DNA from: Streptomyces coeruleorubidus
GTDB lineage: Bacteria > Actinomycetota > Actinomycetes > Streptomycetales > Streptomycetaceae
Length of the DNA: 64,000 nt
Direction of reading: 5' to 3'
Assembly (NCBI RefSeq): GCF_008705135.1
Contig: NZ_CP023694.1
Span: forward strand, 3,224,001 to 3,288,000
Shown here: positions 53,613-63,611 of the stretch, one piece after another
Layout of the letters: every line of letters begins with the position of its first letter
Numbering within the stretch: the stretch's first letter is position 1
Notes under the pieces: model-generated
Databases searched by the model: none
Seen by the model: the letters and a program-made list of their open reading frames with translations, nothing else
What the model was told of the DNA's origin: nothing
Program-made: the position numbers and the translations under genes

Positions 53613-56600
53613 TCAGTCCTCGTCGGTGGAGGCCGAGACGGAGGAGCGGGACTGCTCCGCCGCGACGGTCTTCTTCGACGTGGTCTTCTTCGCGGCGGTC
53701 TTGGTGGTCTTCGCCGCCGCCTTCTTCGCCGTCGTCTTCTTGGCCGCGGTCTTCTTCACCGCGGTCTTCTTGGTGGCGGCCTTCTTCGCCGTGGCCTTCT
53801 TGGCCGTCTTGCGGGCCGTCTTCTTGGCCGGGGCCGACTCCTCGGCGGCCTCCTCCGTGGCGGCGCCTTCAGCCACGGCGGCCTCGGCGGCCTCGGGGGC
53901 CTCCTCGGACGCCGCCGACGGGACGACCACGACGGCCGCCTCCTCGGACGCTGTGGACACGGTGGGCTTGCGCACGGCACGGCGCCGCGGACGGGCCGGG
54001 GCGGCGCTCTCGGCGGGCGCCTCGACGGCCGCCTCGGCCGTCGCCGCGGGCTGTTCGGCCTGCTCGGGCACCTGAGTGGCCTCGGACGCGGCGGGCGCGG
54101 TCTCGGAAACCGTCACCACGGTCGCTTCCGCCCCCGCCGGAGAACCGGCCGGCGCGGACACCTTGCGCGTCGCCCGACGACGGCCACGGCCCTTGGGCGC
54201 GGCCTCCTCGGCGGCCGGGGCCTCGACGACCGGGTCCTCGACGGCCATCGGCTCGGCGTGCGCCTCGGCGGCCGGCTCCGGCTGCACCGGACGGGCGACC
54301 TCCTCGGCGGCGGTCACGTCCTGAGCCGTCGGCACCTCGGCCTCGGCCTGCTCGGCCTGCCTGTCCTGCCGGGTCTTCGGCTCGGCCGTCTCACCGCGCG
54401 GCGCACCCGCCGGAGACGACGCCCGCCGGCTCGCCCGGCGTCGCGTCCGCCCGCGACCGGCCGCGGCCTCCGCCTCGGCGGCGCTGCTGTACAGCTCCTC
54501 GTCGGGCTCGAAGACCGGCTCGGGCAGCGCGACCGGCTCGGCGATCTCGGCACCGACCTCGGCCTCGGTCTCCGCCTCCTCCTCGGCGGTCTCGACGGCC
54601 GCCTCGTGCACGTGCGGCTCGGCGGCACCGGCACGCGCACGCTTCTTGCGCTTGCCGCCGCCCCCGGCGGAGGTCGGCTGCTCCATGTGCACGATGACAC
54701 CGCGTCCGTTGCAGTGGACGCAGGTCTCGGAGAAGGACTCCAGGAGCCCCTGCCCGACCCGCTTGCGGGTCATCTGCACGAGACCCAGCGAGGTCACCTC
54801 GGCCACCTGGTGCTTCGTGCGGTCCCGGCCCAGGCATTCGAGCAGGCGCCGCAGCACCAGGTCCCGGTTGGACTCCAGCACCATGTCGATGAAGTCGATG
54901 ACGATGATGCCGCCGAGGTCGCGCAGCCGGAGCTGGCGCACGATCTCCTCGGCCGCCTCCAGGTTGTTCCTGGTGACGGTCTCCTCGAGGTTGCCGCCCT
55001 GGCCGGTGAACTTGCCGGTGTTGACGTCGACGACGACCATCGCCTCGGTCCGGTCGATCACCAGCGAGCCGCCGCTGGGCAGCCACACCTTGCGGTCCAG
55101 CGCCTTGGCGAGCTGCTCGTCGATCCGGTACGTGGCGAAGACGTCGACCTCGGAGGTCCACTTCGTCAGCCGCTCGGCGAGGTCCGGCGCGACGTGCGAG
55201 ACGTACCCGTGGATGGTCGACCACGCCTCGTCGCCGCTGACGACGACCTTGGAGAAGTCCTCGTTGAAGATGTCGCGCACGACCCGGACGGTCATGTCCG
55301 GCTCGCCGTACAGCAGCGTCGGCGCGTTGCCGCCGTTCTTGGACTTCTTCTGGATCTCCTCCCACTGCCCCTGGAGCCGCTCGACGTCCCGGCGCAGCTC
55401 GTCCTCGCTCGCGCCCTCGGCGGCGGTGCGCACGATGACGCCCGCGTCCTCGGGGACGATCTTCTTGAGGATCGTCTTCAGCCGCGCCCGCTCCGTGTCG
55501 GGCAGCTTGCGGCTGATGCCGGTCATGGAGCCCTCGGGCACGTACACGAGGTAGCGCCCGGGGAGGGAGACCTGGCTGGTCAGACGGGCACCCTTGTGCC
55601 CGATGGGGTCCTTGGTCACCTGGACGAGCACGGACTGCCCGGACTTCAGGGCGGACTCGATGCGCCGCGGGCCGTTGGCCATGCCGAGCGCCTCGAAGTT
55701 GACCTCACCGGCGTACAGGACGGCGTTGCGGCCCTTGCCGATGTCGATGAAGGCGGCCTCCATCGACGGCAGCACGTTCTGCACCTTGCCGAGGTAGACG
55801 TTGCCGACGTACGAGGTCGACTGTTCCTTGTTGACGTAGTGCTCGACGAGCACGCCGTCCTCCAGGACGCCGATCTGCGTACGGTCGCCGTGCTGCCGGA
55901 CGACCATCACGCGGTCGACGGCCTCGCGCCGGGCCAGGAACTCGGCCTCGGTGATGATCGGCACCCTTCGGCGGCCCTGCTCGCGGCCCTCCCGGCGGCG
56001 CTGCTTCTTGGCCTCCAGACGGGTCGAGCCCTTGATGGACTGCACCTCGTCGGACGGTTCGGCCTTGGGGCGGGGCTCGCGGACCTTGACGACCGTGCGC
56101 TCCGGGTCGTCCTCGGAGGGCTCGGCGGCGTCGGCCGCGGTGTCACCGGCACGGCGACGGCGGCGCCGGCGCCGGCGGCTGCTGCTGGAGCCGCCGCCCG
56201 ACTCGTCACGGTCGGCGGCCTCGTCAGACTCGTCCTGGTCCTCCTCGGCCTGCTCCGCGCTGTCCTCGGCCTCCTGCTCGGACTCGGCGTCCGTGCCCTC
56301 GCCGCCCTCGGCGTCGCTCTCGGCGGACTCACCGCGCCGACGGCGGCGGCCGCCCCGGCGACGGCGACGGCGCGAGCCGGCACCCTCGGAGTCGTCCTGG
56401 TCCTCGCCCTCGGCGGACTCCTCGGGCTCCTCCACCTCGTCGACGGCGGCACTCTCGGCAGCGGGGGCCTCGGCGGCCTGGGCCTCGGGCTCGTCCGCGG
56501 AACCCCGGCGACGACGCCGGCGGCGCGACCCGCCGGACTGCTCCTCGCGCACCTCGGCCGACGCGGACTCCTCCGCCTCCTCGGGCTCCTCGGGCCCGGC

Positions 56601-57758
56601 CGCCTCGGCGGCGGCTGCGGCTGCGGCCCGCTCCGGCGTCTGGAACTGGGGCTCGGTGAACACGGGCGCCTGGAACACGGCGACAGCGGGCCGCGCGGGC
56701 CGCGCCGACGCCTCGTCGTCACCGGCGGCGGCCTGCGCGGACTTCGAGGACCGGGAACCCCGCGAGGACTGCGCGGGCTCGGCGAAACCACTGGCGGCCC
56801 GGCGGACGGCCCGGCGGCGGCGCCGCGGAGCGGCGTCCTCGGCGGGCTCGGAAGCCTGGGCGGCGGCCTCGGATGCTCCCTCGGACTCAGCGGCAGGGGA
56901 ATCGGTCACAGGTGCCTTCGCCTCCTCGGCGGGCGAGCCGGAGGGGGCCTCGGCGGGCCCACCAGACGCGGCGGCGACGGCCTCGGCGGGCGCGTCGGTG
57001 GTGGCGACGGAGCCGGACCGGCCCGCGTCGGCGGTTTCTTCGGCCGCGTCCGCGGCGGCAGGCGCTGCGGTGGGCGCGGTCACGCGTCGTGTGGCACGCC
57101 GCCGAGTCCGGCGCGGAGCAGCCTCCTCGGCGGCCTCCGCGGTGTCGGCGCCGTCAACGGCCGCGGCGGCCTCAGGGGCGCCCGGCTCGGCCTGTGCGAC
57201 GGCGGCCGGCGCCGTCTCCGTCTCCGCCGGGGTCGCGGCAGGGGAGGTCACCGTGCGCGTCGCACGACGCCGGGTGCGCCGGGGAGCGGCGTCCTCGGAC
57301 ACCTCGGCGGGTGCGGAGGCCTCGGCCTGCTCCGACGCCTCGGAATCGGCCGGAGCGGCGGCGGTCACCGGCACCACGGTCTCGGCGGCCTCGGCGGACG
57401 CGGGAGCCCCGGCGGGCGCGGCGGCACGGCGGACCACACGGCGCCGCTTCGGAGCGGCGGGCGCGGCCTCCTCGGCGCTCTCCGCAGCCTCGGAAGTCTC
57501 CTGCGCCGCTGCGGCCGTCTCCTCGGCGGCGGTCTCCTCGGCCTCGCCGTCCTCTACGGCGTCAGCCGCGAGGTCCTCGGGCTCCGCGGCCGGTATGGCC
57601 GGCGTGACGGTCTCCACCGGAGCGTCGGAGGAGGTGCCGACGGGCGGACCCGCCGGCCGGGACGCGGCACGACGCCGCCGGCGAGGCGGCAGGGTGTCGC
57701 TGGGAGTGTTCTGTTCGGAGTCCGTGGCGGACTCTGTGGGTTCGGTCGGTCCGAGCAT
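53613..57758 (-). CDS. rne: RNase E/G-family endoribonuclease with long flanking disordered regions
   Basis: The protein is 1381 aa from ATG 57758, with GGGAG upstream. It is the main mRNA-decay and rRNA-processing nuclease. The catalytic part lies at about 600-1010: S1 domain (VYLGKVQNVLPSMEAAFIDI), RNase H-like and 5'-sensor regions, the DNase I-like active site (MVVVDVNTGKFTGQGGN, IIVIDFIDM) and a zinc-link CVHCNGRG. The N-terminal 600 and C-terminal 370 residues are disordered, Ala/Glu/Ser-rich, and carry repeated Arg-rich motifs such as RRTRRRATR followed by PAG. The last 70 residues are Lys/Ala/Thr repeats like a histone H1 tail. A scaffold on both sides of the core is the streptomycete form of the enzyme. 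Confidence 0.97.
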   Translation of the reverse strand: MLGPTEPTESATDSEQNTPSDTLPPRRRRRAASRPAGPPVGTSSDAPVETVTPAIPAAEPEDLAADAVEDGEAEETAAEETAAAAQETSEAAESAEEAAPAAPKRRRVVRRAAAPAGAPASAEAAETVVPVTAAAPADSEASEQAEASAPAEVSEDAAPRRTRRRATRTVTSPAATPAETETAPAAVAQAEPGAPEAAAAVDGADTAEAAEEAAPRRTRRRATRRVTAPTAAPAAADAAEETADAGRSGSVATTDAPAEAVAAASGGPAEAPSGSPAEEAKAPVTDSPAAESEGASEAAAQASEPAEDAAPRRRRRAVRRAASGFAEPAQSSRGSRSSKSAQAAAGDDEASARPARPAVAVFQAPVFTEPQFQTPERAAAAAAAEAAGPEEPEEAEESASAEVREEQSGGSRRRRRRRGSADEPEAQAAEAPAAESAAVDEVEEPEESAEGEDQDDSEGAGSRRRRRRGGRRRRRGESAESDAEGGEGTDAESEQEAEDSAEQAEEDQDESDEAADRDESGGGSSSSRRRRRRRRRAGDTAADAAEPSEDDPERTVVKVREPRPKAEPSDEVQSIKGSTRLEAKKQRRREGREQGRRRVPIITEAEFLARREAVDRVMVVRQHGDRTQIGVLEDGVLVEHYVNKEQSTSYVGNVYLGKVQNVLPSMEAAFIDIGKGRNAVLYAGEVNFEALGMANGPRRIESALKSGQSVLVQVTKDPIGHKGARLTSQVSLPGRYLVYVPEGSMTGISRKLPDTERARLKTILKKIVPEDAGVIVRTAAEGASEDELRRDVERLQGQWEEIQKKSKNGGNAPTLLYGEPDMTVRVVRDIFNEDFSKVVVSGDEAWSTIHGYVSHVAPDLAERLTKWTSEVDVFATYRIDEQLAKALDRKVWLPSGGSLVIDRTEAMVVVDVNTGKFTGQGGNLEETVTRNNLEAAEEIVRQLRLRDLGGIIVIDFIDMVLESNRDLVLRRLLECLGRDRTKHQVAEVTSLGLVQMTRKRVGQGLLESFSETCVHCNGRGVIVHMEQPTSAGGGGKRKKRARAGAAEPHVHEAAVETAEEEAETEAEVGAEIAEPVALPEPVFEPDEELYSSAAEAEAAAGRGRTRRRASRRASSPAGAPRGETAEPKTRQDRQAEQAEAEVPTAQDVTAAEEVARPVQPEPAAEAHAEPMAVEDPVVEAPAAEEAAPKGRGRRRATRKVSAPAGSPAGAEATVVTVSETAPAASEATQVPEQAEQPAATAEAAVEAPAESAAPARPRRRAVRKPTVSTASEEAAVVVVPSAASEEAPEAAEAAVAEGAATEEAAEESAPAKKTARKTAKKATAKKAATKKTAVKKTAAKKTTAKKAAAKTTKTAAKKTTSKKTVAAEQSRSSVSASTDED

Positions 57759-57900
57759 GCGGGCTTTTCTCCCGTCAGGCTCCCGGGCGCCGCGCCTGGT
57801 CCGGCTGTGCCGGTGACGTCCGCGGCTCGCGCTGTGCGCGTCGCCGCCGTCCGGGGCGCGGGCGCCGCACGGGAGCTCTCTGTGTCCTGTCTCGCCGGTT

Positions 57901-57921
57901 CCGTACGCCGAATGCGTACGG
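57901..57921 (-). promoter_or_regulatory. Hairpin in the rne 5' region
   Basis: CCGTACGC and GCGTACGG pair exactly around CGAAT, about 145 nt upstream of the rne start. RNase E genes of other bacteria autoregulate through a 5' UTR hairpin, so this is a candidate for such an element. Confidence 0.45.
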
Positions 57922-58017
57922 CCTGGCGAAAGTCTTCTGGTCGGTACGCTGCCCGACCCAGGTGGCTCCCGAGTCCGAGGGCGGCGCTACGACGTCCGTC
58001 CCTACGCGGAACCTTCC

Positions 58018-58800
58018 TTACGCCGACGCCGTCGCGGCGGCAGTCGGTTCGGCCGTTGAGTGGGCCTCCGCTGCCTCGCGGTCGGGCGCGAGCGGGTCGG
58101 TCACCGTGCCGGTCTCTTCATCGAACAGCCCCTGCGCCAGCCTGGTCACCGCTGCGGGGACCGGCGGCGCCAGGTCGGCCACGGCGCGGAGACCGGACAG
58201 GACGTCGTCGGGTCGTACGGCAGGCGTCACGTGCCGAACAACCAGCCGCAGTATCGCACAGGGCTGGTCGGTCGGCCTATCAACCTGGGAACTCTGCGTT
58301 TCTGCGAGGTCGCGGATCTCCAGGCCCACGACGGCGGAGCGGGCGTCGAAGGTACGGACGCCGTTCTTCATGAGGCGCTGGACCTCGACGGTCTCGGCCG
58401 CGTTGAAGGCGTCCACCGCTCGGCGGGCGTCCTCCTGCAACACGCCGTCCAGTCGCAGCTCCCACACGGAAGCCGTCAGCCGGTCGGCGAGGCCCGAGGT
58501 ACGGGCCTCGACCGCCTCGACGATGTCGAGCCCGGTGGGCATCGACTCGTCGAGGAGGGCCCTGAGCCGCTCCGGGTCGCGGGGCGCGGTGAGTGCGATC
58601 TCCAGGTACTCCGCCTCACTGCCCGTGCCGGTGGGTGCGGCATTGGCGTACGACACCTTCGGGTGCGGTGTGAAGCCCGCCGAGTAGGCCATCGGCACCT
58701 CGGCACGGCGCAACGCACGCTCGAAGGCGCGCTGGAAGTCACGGTGGCTGGTGAACCGGAGGCGGCCGCGCTTGGTGTAGCGCAGTCGGATGCGCTGCAC
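58018..58800 (-). CDS. TIGR03936/DUF2344 radical-SAM-linked protein
   Basis: The protein is 260 aa if GTG 58800 is the start; that codon has no ribosome binding site. The frame stays open upstream to CTG 58842, which has AAGGA 10 nt before it and would add LGKRQPEGPPPAPA. The fold is a ferredoxin-like domain with RIRLRYTKRGRLRFTSHRDF, VPMAYSAGFTPHPKVSYA and LEIALTAPRDPERLR. In other genomes the domain is next to or fused with the TIGR03960 radical SAM protein, as is nearly the case here (2.8 kb away). Function is unproven; it lacks Cys clusters. Confidence 0.85.
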   Translation of the reverse strand: MQRIRLRYTKRGRLRFTSHRDFQRAFERALRRAEVPMAYSAGFTPHPKVSYANAAPTGTGSEAEYLEIALTAPRDPERLRALLDESMPTGLDIVEAVEARTSGLADRLTASVWELRLDGVLQEDARRAVDAFNAAETVEVQRLMKNGVRTFDARSAVVGLEIRDLAETQSSQVDRPTDQPCAILRLVVRHVTPAVRPDDVLSGLRAVADLAPPVPAAVTRLAQGLFDEETGTVTDPLAPDREAAEAHSTAEPTAAATASA

Positions 58801-58848
58801 CGCGGGTGCGGGCGGCGGGCCTTCGGGCTGTCGCTTGCCCAGTGTCGT

Positions 58849-60036
58849 TCAGTCCTTCGTGAGAGCGGTCGTACTTCTACCAAGAGTACGTGCCTCGCGG
58901 CCCGAAGGTTCCCCGAGGTCGACCGGCTGCGGCCGCGCCGGCTCCCCGAAGAGCATCCGCCGGAAGTCGGCGCGCGCCTGGCGTACGGACTCCCGGGCGG
59001 AGGCCAGCGCCTGCCGCGTGGCCCGTCCCACACTGCGGACGGCCTCGGCGACGGGCCGCAGGACGGCGTCCCGCACGACGTGCCCGACGGGCGTCAGGAC
59101 GCTTCGGTACACCCAGCGCACCGGCTCGACGAAGATCCACCGGAAGAGCGTCGCGAGGAACCGCCCGACGGCGAGCGAGACGTACCCGGCGACGCGCCAG
59201 GCGTGCCCGAGGGCGTCCCGGACCTCGCGTCCGATGACGGCGAGGACGCGTCCGACCGGGGCGAGGACCCAGCGCCAGAGGGCGAGCGCGGGCAGGACGA
59301 GCAGGATCCGGGCGATCCAGTAGAGGGCCGTCCCGATGCCGGTGACGATCGTGCTCACCAGCCACACGAGCCCCTTGCCGCACCAGACGATCGCCCGCCC
59401 GACGGGCGCGAGCACCCACGTGTACAGCCACACGGCGGGTACGACGACCAGGTACCGGGCGAGCCACGCCACCACGGCGTACACACCGGCCCCGACCGCG
59501 GCGAGCACGGCGCCGAGCCCCTTCAGCACCCACATGACGGCACGCCCGACCGGCGTGAGCAGATACGAGTACACCCAGCCGAGCGCGGCGCCGACGCCCC
59601 TGGCGACCCCGGTGGCGACCCACGCGATCGCGTGCCCCACCGGCGTCAGCACGTACCGGTAGAGCCACACCAGAGGCACGACCAGGAGCACGTTCCCGAG
59701 CCACCCGAGCGCCTTGGCCACCGGCACGACGACATACCGCCACAGCCCCACGAACGGCCAGACGAACACCGCCCGTCCGAGCCACAGCAGCGCCCGGCCC
59801 AGCGGCCGCAGCAGCACGTCGTTCAGGAACCGCCCGGCCACGACGAGCGCGTCCCACACCATCCGCATGGGGACGACCAGCACCAGCACGACGATCCGCA
59901 CGGGAATCCGGATCGCGACGGCGAGACACCCCTCGGGCGCCGCCTCACGCACCGGCGGCGCGGACGGTTCGGGCGCCCGTTTCCGCAGATCGACTCGCGT
60001 CTCGGAGCCCTCTCGGGCCGACTTCTCCAGATCCAT
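58849..60036 (-). CDS. Integral membrane protein built from repeated W-Y-VLTPVG-W units
   Basis: The protein is 395 aa. After a 40-residue charged N-terminus there are about eight repeated units, such as VWLYRYVLTPVGHAIAWV, GWVYSYLLTPVGRAVMWV, VWLYTWVLAPVGRAIVWC, LALWRWVLAPVGRVLAVI and RWVYRSVLTPVGHVV. Each has aromatic residues, a V-L-x-P-V-G core and a hydrophobic helix. The C-terminal 90 residues are charged helix (SARESVRQARADFRRMLFG). No known domain is recognised. The periodic Pro-Gly kinks suggest re-entrant or amphipathic hairpins. It lies directly upstream of the DUF2344 gene, 48 bp from its canonical start. Confidence 0.8.
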   Translation of the reverse strand: MDLEKSAREGSETRVDLRKRAPEPSAPPVREAAPEGCLAVAIRIPVRIVVLVLVVPMRMVWDALVVAGRFLNDVLLRPLGRALLWLGRAVFVWPFVGLWRYVVVPVAKALGWLGNVLLVVPLVWLYRYVLTPVGHAIAWVATGVARGVGAALGWVYSYLLTPVGRAVMWVLKGLGAVLAAVGAGVYAVVAWLARYLVVVPAVWLYTWVLAPVGRAIVWCGKGLVWLVSTIVTGIGTALYWIARILLVLPALALWRWVLAPVGRVLAVIGREVRDALGHAWRVAGYVSLAVGRFLATLFRWIFVEPVRWVYRSVLTPVGHVVRDAVLRPVAEAVRSVGRATRQALASARESVRQARADFRRMLFGEPARPQPVDLGEPSGREARTLGRSTTALTKD

Positions 60037-60134
60037 ACCGTCGTAGACGCCTCAGCGCCCCGTCCGGCTCCAGCACCGCACAGCCCCGCCCCGTTCTTCC
60101 GCAGATCCTCCACCTGGAGTCATGATCATACGGT

Positions 60135-60522
60135 TCACGCGCCCGCGACCCGAGCCTGCAGCAGCCGGGGCGACTCCTGGAAACCGCACCGCGCGTACGC
60201 GGGGATCGCCCGCCGGCTCGAGTGCACGGTCACCCGCTCCAGCCCCGAGGTCGCCGGAGGTCCGCCGCGGCGCCCGCGGCGTGGGCACCCGCTGGACCAC
60301 CGCCAGCCAGGCCATGCCGATGACGACGCCGTCGTCGTCACGCACGACCACCATGCACCGATGCAACCCGCGTTGCCCCGGGCCCAGTCGACGAAGTGCC
60401 GTACGAACTCCTCGTGTTCGCCGAGGTCCTCGCCGCCGTTCTCGACGAGCCACTCCCAGCGAAGTGCCGCCACGGCCCGCCAGTTCGCCGGACCGAGCCG
60501 GGCGGATGCTGATGTTCTCCAT
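60135..60522 (-). pseudogene. GNAT acetyltransferase broken by two frameshifts and a deletion
   Basis: Start ATG 60522 overlaps the stop of the XRE gene (TGATG). Three frames must be joined to read a GNAT protein. MENISIRPARSGELA comes first. After a 1-nt shift comes AVAALRWEWLVENGGEDLGE, continuing into EFVRHFVDWARGN. After a second shift comes CMVVVRDDDGVVIGMAWLAV. A further jump then joins SGDL to GLERVTVHSSRRAIPAYARC, missing the segment with the acetyl-CoA loop. The Q/R-x-x-G-x-G/A site is therefore absent. It was once a normal enzyme and is now non-functional unless the sequence contains errors. Confidence 0.8.
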
Positions 60523-60752
60523 CAGGGCATTGTCCGGTCGGCGGCCCCGTCCGCCTCCCACCGCAGCAGATCCCCCGGCTGGCACTCGAGGACCTCGCAG
60601 AGGGCGGCGAGGGTCGAGAAGCGGACCGCCTTGGCGCGCCCGTTCTTGAGGACCGCCAGGTTGGCGGGGGTGATGCCGACGCGTTCCGCGAGTTCGCCCA
60701 CGGACATCTTCCGCTTGGCCAGCATCACGTCGATGTCGACGGCGATCGGCAT
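60522..60752 (-). CDS. Small XRE-family (Cro/CI-type) helix-turn-helix regulator
   Basis: The protein is 76 aa from ATG 60752, overlapping the stop of the DUF2975 gene (TGATG). The five-helix DNA-binding domain is complete: IDVMLAKRKMSVGELAERVG, ITPANLAVLKNGRAKAVRFS, LAALCEVLECQPGDLLRWE. This form commonly pairs with DUF2975 membrane proteins and may respond to a signal through them. A likely operator is the palindrome at 61283-61297 upstream of the operon. Confidence 0.93.
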   Translation of the reverse strand: MPIAVDIDVMLAKRKMSVGELAERVGITPANLAVLKNGRAKAVRFSTLAALCEVLECQPGDLLRWEADGAADRTMP

Positions 60753-61249
60753 CAGATGACCTCTTCCAACTCGGCCTGCATCCGGGCCGCTTCGATGTCC
60801 CGTGCGACGGCCTGCGCGAGCAGCATCCGCAGGACGAGCACGACCAGCGCGACACCCAGCACGGCCACGCCGGCCCCGCCCAGCAGCAGTACCACCCCCG
60901 GAGCGACGGCCTCGCCCGGCGCGAGGACGACCCCGAGGGCGAACACCAGGCAGGCCGCGGCCACGAAGGCACCGATCACGATGTGCACGTACCGGAATGC
61001 GGCGAGGGAGAACACCGTCCCGCGACGCACCATCGTCACCAGCCGCCACACACAGACCAGGACGACCTGGGCGGTCACGACACCCAGGACCAGGGTCACG
61101 AGGATCGGCGTGCGCAGGTACGCGTACTCGGGCTTGAGCCCGTTCATGTCGATGGCCAGCAGCGGGACCATCACCCCCTGCACGAACAACGACCCGGCGA
61201 GCAGCACCACGAGCACCACACGCAACGCCGCCACGGCCAGCTTCCCCAT
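60752..61249 (-). CDS. DUF2975 integral membrane protein
   Basis: The protein is 165 aa from ATG 61249, with GAAGGAG 6 nt upstream. Four membrane helices are seen: LAVAALRVVLVVLLAGSLFV, LRTPILVTLVLGVVTAQVVL, FRYVHIVIGAFVAAACLVFA and VLLLGGAGVAVLGVALVVLV. It ends in a charged helix with ARMQAELEEVI. The family is mostly uncharacterised and nearly always beside a small XRE regulator. It is the first gene of the operon DUF2975-XRE-GNAT pseudogene. Confidence 0.9.
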   Translation of the reverse strand: MGKLAVAALRVVLVVLLAGSLFVQGVMVPLLAIDMNGLKPEYAYLRTPILVTLVLGVVTAQVVLVCVWRLVTMVRRGTVFSLAAFRYVHIVIGAFVAAACLVFALGVVLAPGEAVAPGVVLLLGGAGVAVLGVALVVLVLRMLLAQAVARDIEAARMQAELEEVI

Positions 61250-61282
61250 CGCCACTCCTTCGATCGAGCTACGATGGAAATC

Positions 61283-61297
61283 TATCGAAAATCGATA
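61283..61297. promoter_or_regulatory. Candidate operator of the DUF2975-XRE operon
   Basis: TATCGA-AAA-TCGATA is a perfect inverted repeat in an A+T-rich island 34 bp upstream of the DUF2975 start. It is a plausible autoregulatory site for the XRE protein. Confidence 0.5.
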
Positions 61298-61490
61298 TGC
61301 AAGGCAATGGGGCGTCGACCCTCGACGTACATGGCACCCCCCTGGCGTACACGGCTCCCCCAGCACATGGCTGAACCGGGGGAACCTGAGCCGGGCCGGC
61401 CCCCAAGGGGAACGCCGCCGACCCCGCCTGCCCAGCGGGTCCCCCGAACGACCGGCCTCTCACCTGCCGACCCGGCCTGCCGGAGAGAAA
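61298..61490. other. Upstream spacer of the DUF2975 operon
   Basis: I see no gene or RNA in this stretch, only runs of GGGGG/CCCCC. The promoter for the DUF2975 operon may reach into its left end. Confidence 0.4.
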
Positions 61491-61517
61491 GAGCCCCCTC
61501 CGAGTCGAAGGGGGCTC
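61491..61517 (-). terminator. Terminator of the radical SAM gene
   Basis: GAGCCCCCT pairs with AAGGGGGCTC (one end extended) around an 8-nt loop, 43 nt after the stop. Confidence 0.8.
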
Positions 61518-61559
61518 CCAGTACGGCGAGACGGTTTCGATGCCGCCGCCGGACGACCG

Positions 61560-63524
<1,965 letters not shown>

Positions 63525-63611
63525 GTCGCGCACCTTCGTGAGCTGGACTGAACGGACAGGGTGACCATCCAGACTAACGCGACCGGGCCGCACCTCCGTA
63601 CGCGCGGGAGA

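Noticed and set aside
54258..58373. 4-kb plus-strand open frame opposite rne
   Set aside because: Leu/Gly/Arg low complexity arising from the complement of Ala/Glu/Ser/Arg codons; rne is unmistakable on the other strand.
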